Assembly: GCA_003501385.1 (NCBI GenBank)
Contig: DNPN01000207.1
Coordinates: forward strand, 1,054-8,397
Direction: 5' to 3'
Length of the DNA: 7,344 bases
Origin: Rhizobium sp.
GTDB taxonomy: Bacteria; Pseudomonadota; Alphaproteobacteria; Rhizobiales; Rhizobiaceae
Positions 5,870 through 7,344 of the stretch are shown here, piece after piece. A program made the translations under genes and the position numbers. Every line of letters begins with the position of its first letter. Position 1 is the stretch's first letter. Under the pieces are notes generated by a model. The model had not been told where the DNA came from and searched no databases. It saw nothing but the letters and a program-made list of their open reading frames with translations.

Positions 5870-7333
5870 TTACACCAAACGAAAAACAGATTCGAACCGA
5901 TTGAGGGCATCATCAATCACCTCGTCCGTGTCAGCCATGCTGGTATAGATGCGGCTTCCCGCCAGCGTCAGGAGACCATGGGCAAGATAGGCAGCTCCCA
6001 TTTCTTCCATCACATGTTTGCGCGGGTTGGCCTCACGCATCAGTTTGATGGGGGTGCGCATGCTCATCAACAGCACAGCGGATGTTTGAAGGTGGACGAT
6101 GGATCCCATGTTGTAGACAACATAGGGAAGGCCCAGCCGATTGATGACCTCTTTCAGCCCACTTGCCAATCTGTCACCGGCTTTGCCTGCCAGCACAGGA
6201 GCATTGGTTCTGGCCATCTCTTCAATGGCATAGTAGCCAGCCACGCAAGAAAGGGGATTGGCCGACAACGTACCGCCGACAAAGGCGCGTTTGCTGGAAG
6301 TGCCGATGCCGCCCACCAGCGTCATCATGATGTCCTTGCGTCCACCAATGCCGCCCGCCATCAGGTAGCCGCCTGTGAGGCATTTGCCAAAAACGGTGAT
6401 GTCAGGGTTGACGTTGAAATAGCCCTGCGCGCCGCCCATTCCAACGCGAAAGCCACTCACGACTTCATCAAAGATCAATAATGCACCGAACTCGTCGCAA
6501 AGCTTTCTGACCTCACGATTGTATTCTTGCGTCACGGGGCGCGTGCCGCTTTCTGGCCCCAAGGGCTCCACGATGACGGCGGCAGTGCCGCCGCGAAAAC
6601 GGTTCAACATCAGCTTGCGGCGCAGCGTGCCGAGTTCATTCGGAAAGACTTCCTGGGTGTTGGCCGTTGCGCCCTTTGGAATGCCTGTCGCCTCGCGCCG
6701 ACCGGTCCCGGGCACACGCATGCCGTAGACCATTTGGTCGCTCCAGCCGTGGTAATCTCCACCGACCTTGATCACCCATTTCTTGCCGGTGTGGGCGCGG
6801 GCCAGACGGATAGCCCCCATGCAGGCCTCGGTTCCAGATCCCAACATGCGAAACATCTCAATGCCGGGCATGTACTGCCGGATAATTTCCGCCAGCTTGA
6901 ACTCGTATTCGTGCAGCAGACCCGTCACCGGACCACATTCGTCGATGACCTGATGGGCCTTTTCTCGAACAGTGCGATAATTCGAGCCTAGCAATGTCGG
7001 GCCCCCGGCTTGAAGGAAGTCGATGTAGCGATTACCGTCGGCGTCCCACATATAGGCACCATCCACCTTGGTGGCGGCAATCGGGAACGGATAATTGAAA
7101 GCGAGGTTGTGCTGCACTCCGCCGGGGATGACCTCGGAAGCGCGCTTGGCCCAAGCCTTGGAAGTCTGGCATTTTTGCTCAAAATAGTCGAGCACCTTCG
7201 GCATGTTCGCCTTGGCGATGCCGCGTGGCGGTTGGGCGAGCAGAGCCTGTAGCTGTTCCATCAGCGCCTTGTTGTCCGGCCATGCGCTAATGCCATAGGA
7301 TGGTGTTTCAGGTGTACGGGTTGCCATGTTCAT
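5870..7333 (-). CDS. Class III PLP-dependent aminotransferase, glutamate-1-semialdehyde aminomutase-like
   Basis: A 487-residue pyridoxal-phosphate enzyme of the subgroup II / class III aminotransferases. Motifs in order: G-S-G-T-E-A at 165-170 (phosphate cup), Y-H-G-W at 194-197 (ring-stacking Tyr), I-V-E-P-L-G-P at 254-260, F-D-E-V-V-S-G-F-R at 288-296 (Asp289 binds the pyridine nitrogen), F-G-K-C-L-T-G-G-Y at 315-323 with Lys317 as the PLP lysine, and G-G-T-L-S-A-N-P at 353-360. It carries about 50 extra N-terminal residues relative to the usual 425-430 of HemL. That extension and the operon context argue against a housekeeping role in haem synthesis and for a catabolic transaminase on an amino-acid or amine substrate. 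AGGAG at 7340-7344, six bases before the ATG, fixes the start; an internal ATG at 7327 is spaced worse. First gene of the three-gene run seen here; the operon may start further right. Confidence 0.88.
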   Translation of the reverse strand: MNMATRTPETPSYGISAWPDNKALMEQLQALLAQPPRGIAKANMPKVLDYFEQKCQTSKAWAKRASEVIPGGVQHNLAFNYPFPIAATKVDGAYMWDADGNRYIDFLQAGGPTLLGSNYRTVREKAHQVIDECGPVTGLLHEYEFKLAEIIRQYMPGIEMFRMLGSGTEACMGAIRLARAHTGKKWVIKVGGDYHGWSDQMVYGMRVPGTGRREATGIPKGATANTQEVFPNELGTLRRKLMLNRFRGGTAAVIVEPLGPESGTRPVTQEYNREVRKLCDEFGALLIFDEVVSGFRVGMGGAQGYFNVNPDITVFGKCLTGGYLMAGGIGGRKDIMMTLVGGIGTSSKRAFVGGTLSANPLSCVAGYYAIEEMARTNAPVLAGKAGDRLASGLKEVINRLGLPYVVYNMGSIVHLQTSAVLLMSMRTPIKLMREANPRKHVMEEMGAAYLAHGLLTLAGSRIYTSMADTDEVIDDALNRFESVFRLV

Positions 7334-7339
7334 TTCAGG

Positions 7340-7344
7340 CTCCT
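7340..7344 (-). promoter_or_regulatory. Shine-Dalgarno site of the aminotransferase gene
   Basis: AGGAG at the right window edge, with a six-base spacer to the ATG at 7333. It favours that start over the ATG at 7327. The promoter, if it is immediately upstream, is outside the window. Confidence 0.7.

Noticed and set aside
5869..5916. Extended start of the aldolase-like gene at 5916
   Set aside because: It would overlap the aminotransferase's last codons, whose reading is conserved in style, and the ATG at 5868 sits in the usual coupled position.
5723..6481. A 252-codon plus-strand open frame
   Set aside because: It is antisense to the aminotransferase and aldolase-like genes, rich in His and Ala in the way of reverse-frame shadows, with no family motif.
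1..7344. CRISPR array, tRNA/rRNA genes, phage or defence genes
   Set aside because: No regularly spaced repeats, cloverleaf sequences, or relevant protein families were seen on either strand.

Overview
The window reads as chromosomal DNA from a Gram-negative alphaproteobacterium. The sequence evidence is an outer-membrane FadL-type porin with a signal peptide and terminal Phe, a periplasmic DUF2147 protein, moderate GC content and purine-rich Shine-Dalgarno sites. The porin's style (mature N-terminus GGFSRGEA, a TYTQPFGAS segment) recalls Hyphomicrobiales such as Rhizobium or Brucella/Ochrobactrum. That placement is recollection and inference, not a search result.

Layout. Positions 1-170 hold a plus-strand fragment resembling an insertion-sequence transposase (IS21/ISL3-like), cut by the window edge. 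Positions 198-1373 (minus) encode the FadL-like porin. A 386-base divergent gap follows, then a small secreted DUF2147 protein (1760-2104, plus). The convergent gap after it carries a long inverted repeat (2162-2200). Next is a two-gene minus-strand unit: a DFR-like extended SDR (4091 to 3024) whose stop codon overlaps the start of a classical SDR (3024 to 2218).

The right half (7333 to 4211, minus) is a former three-gene operon. It begins with an intact class III aminotransferase of the glutamate-1-semialdehyde aminomutase type. One base after its stop starts a class II aldolase-fold protein that lacks the usual metal-binding histidines. This protein seems to have lost about 36 C-terminal residues to a one-base frameshift, because a matching open frame runs on to a stop that overlaps the next start codon. 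The third gene is a wrecked FMN-dependent lactate 2-monooxygenase / alpha-hydroxy-acid oxidase. It shows a nonsense codon, an internal deletion of roughly 400 bases, two frameshifts and a 126-base insertion.

The inserted 126-base unit is the most striking object in the window. It is three consecutive hairpins bracketed by 8-base direct repeats, and removing it exactly rejoins the oxidase reading frame. It behaves like a MITE or palindromic repeat element caught in a dated insertion. The right half is therefore best read as a catabolic module in decay: an aminotransferase still open, an aldolase-like partner damaged at its end, and an oxidase dead. The substrate cannot be named from sequence. 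I see no RNA genes, CRISPR array or defence system.
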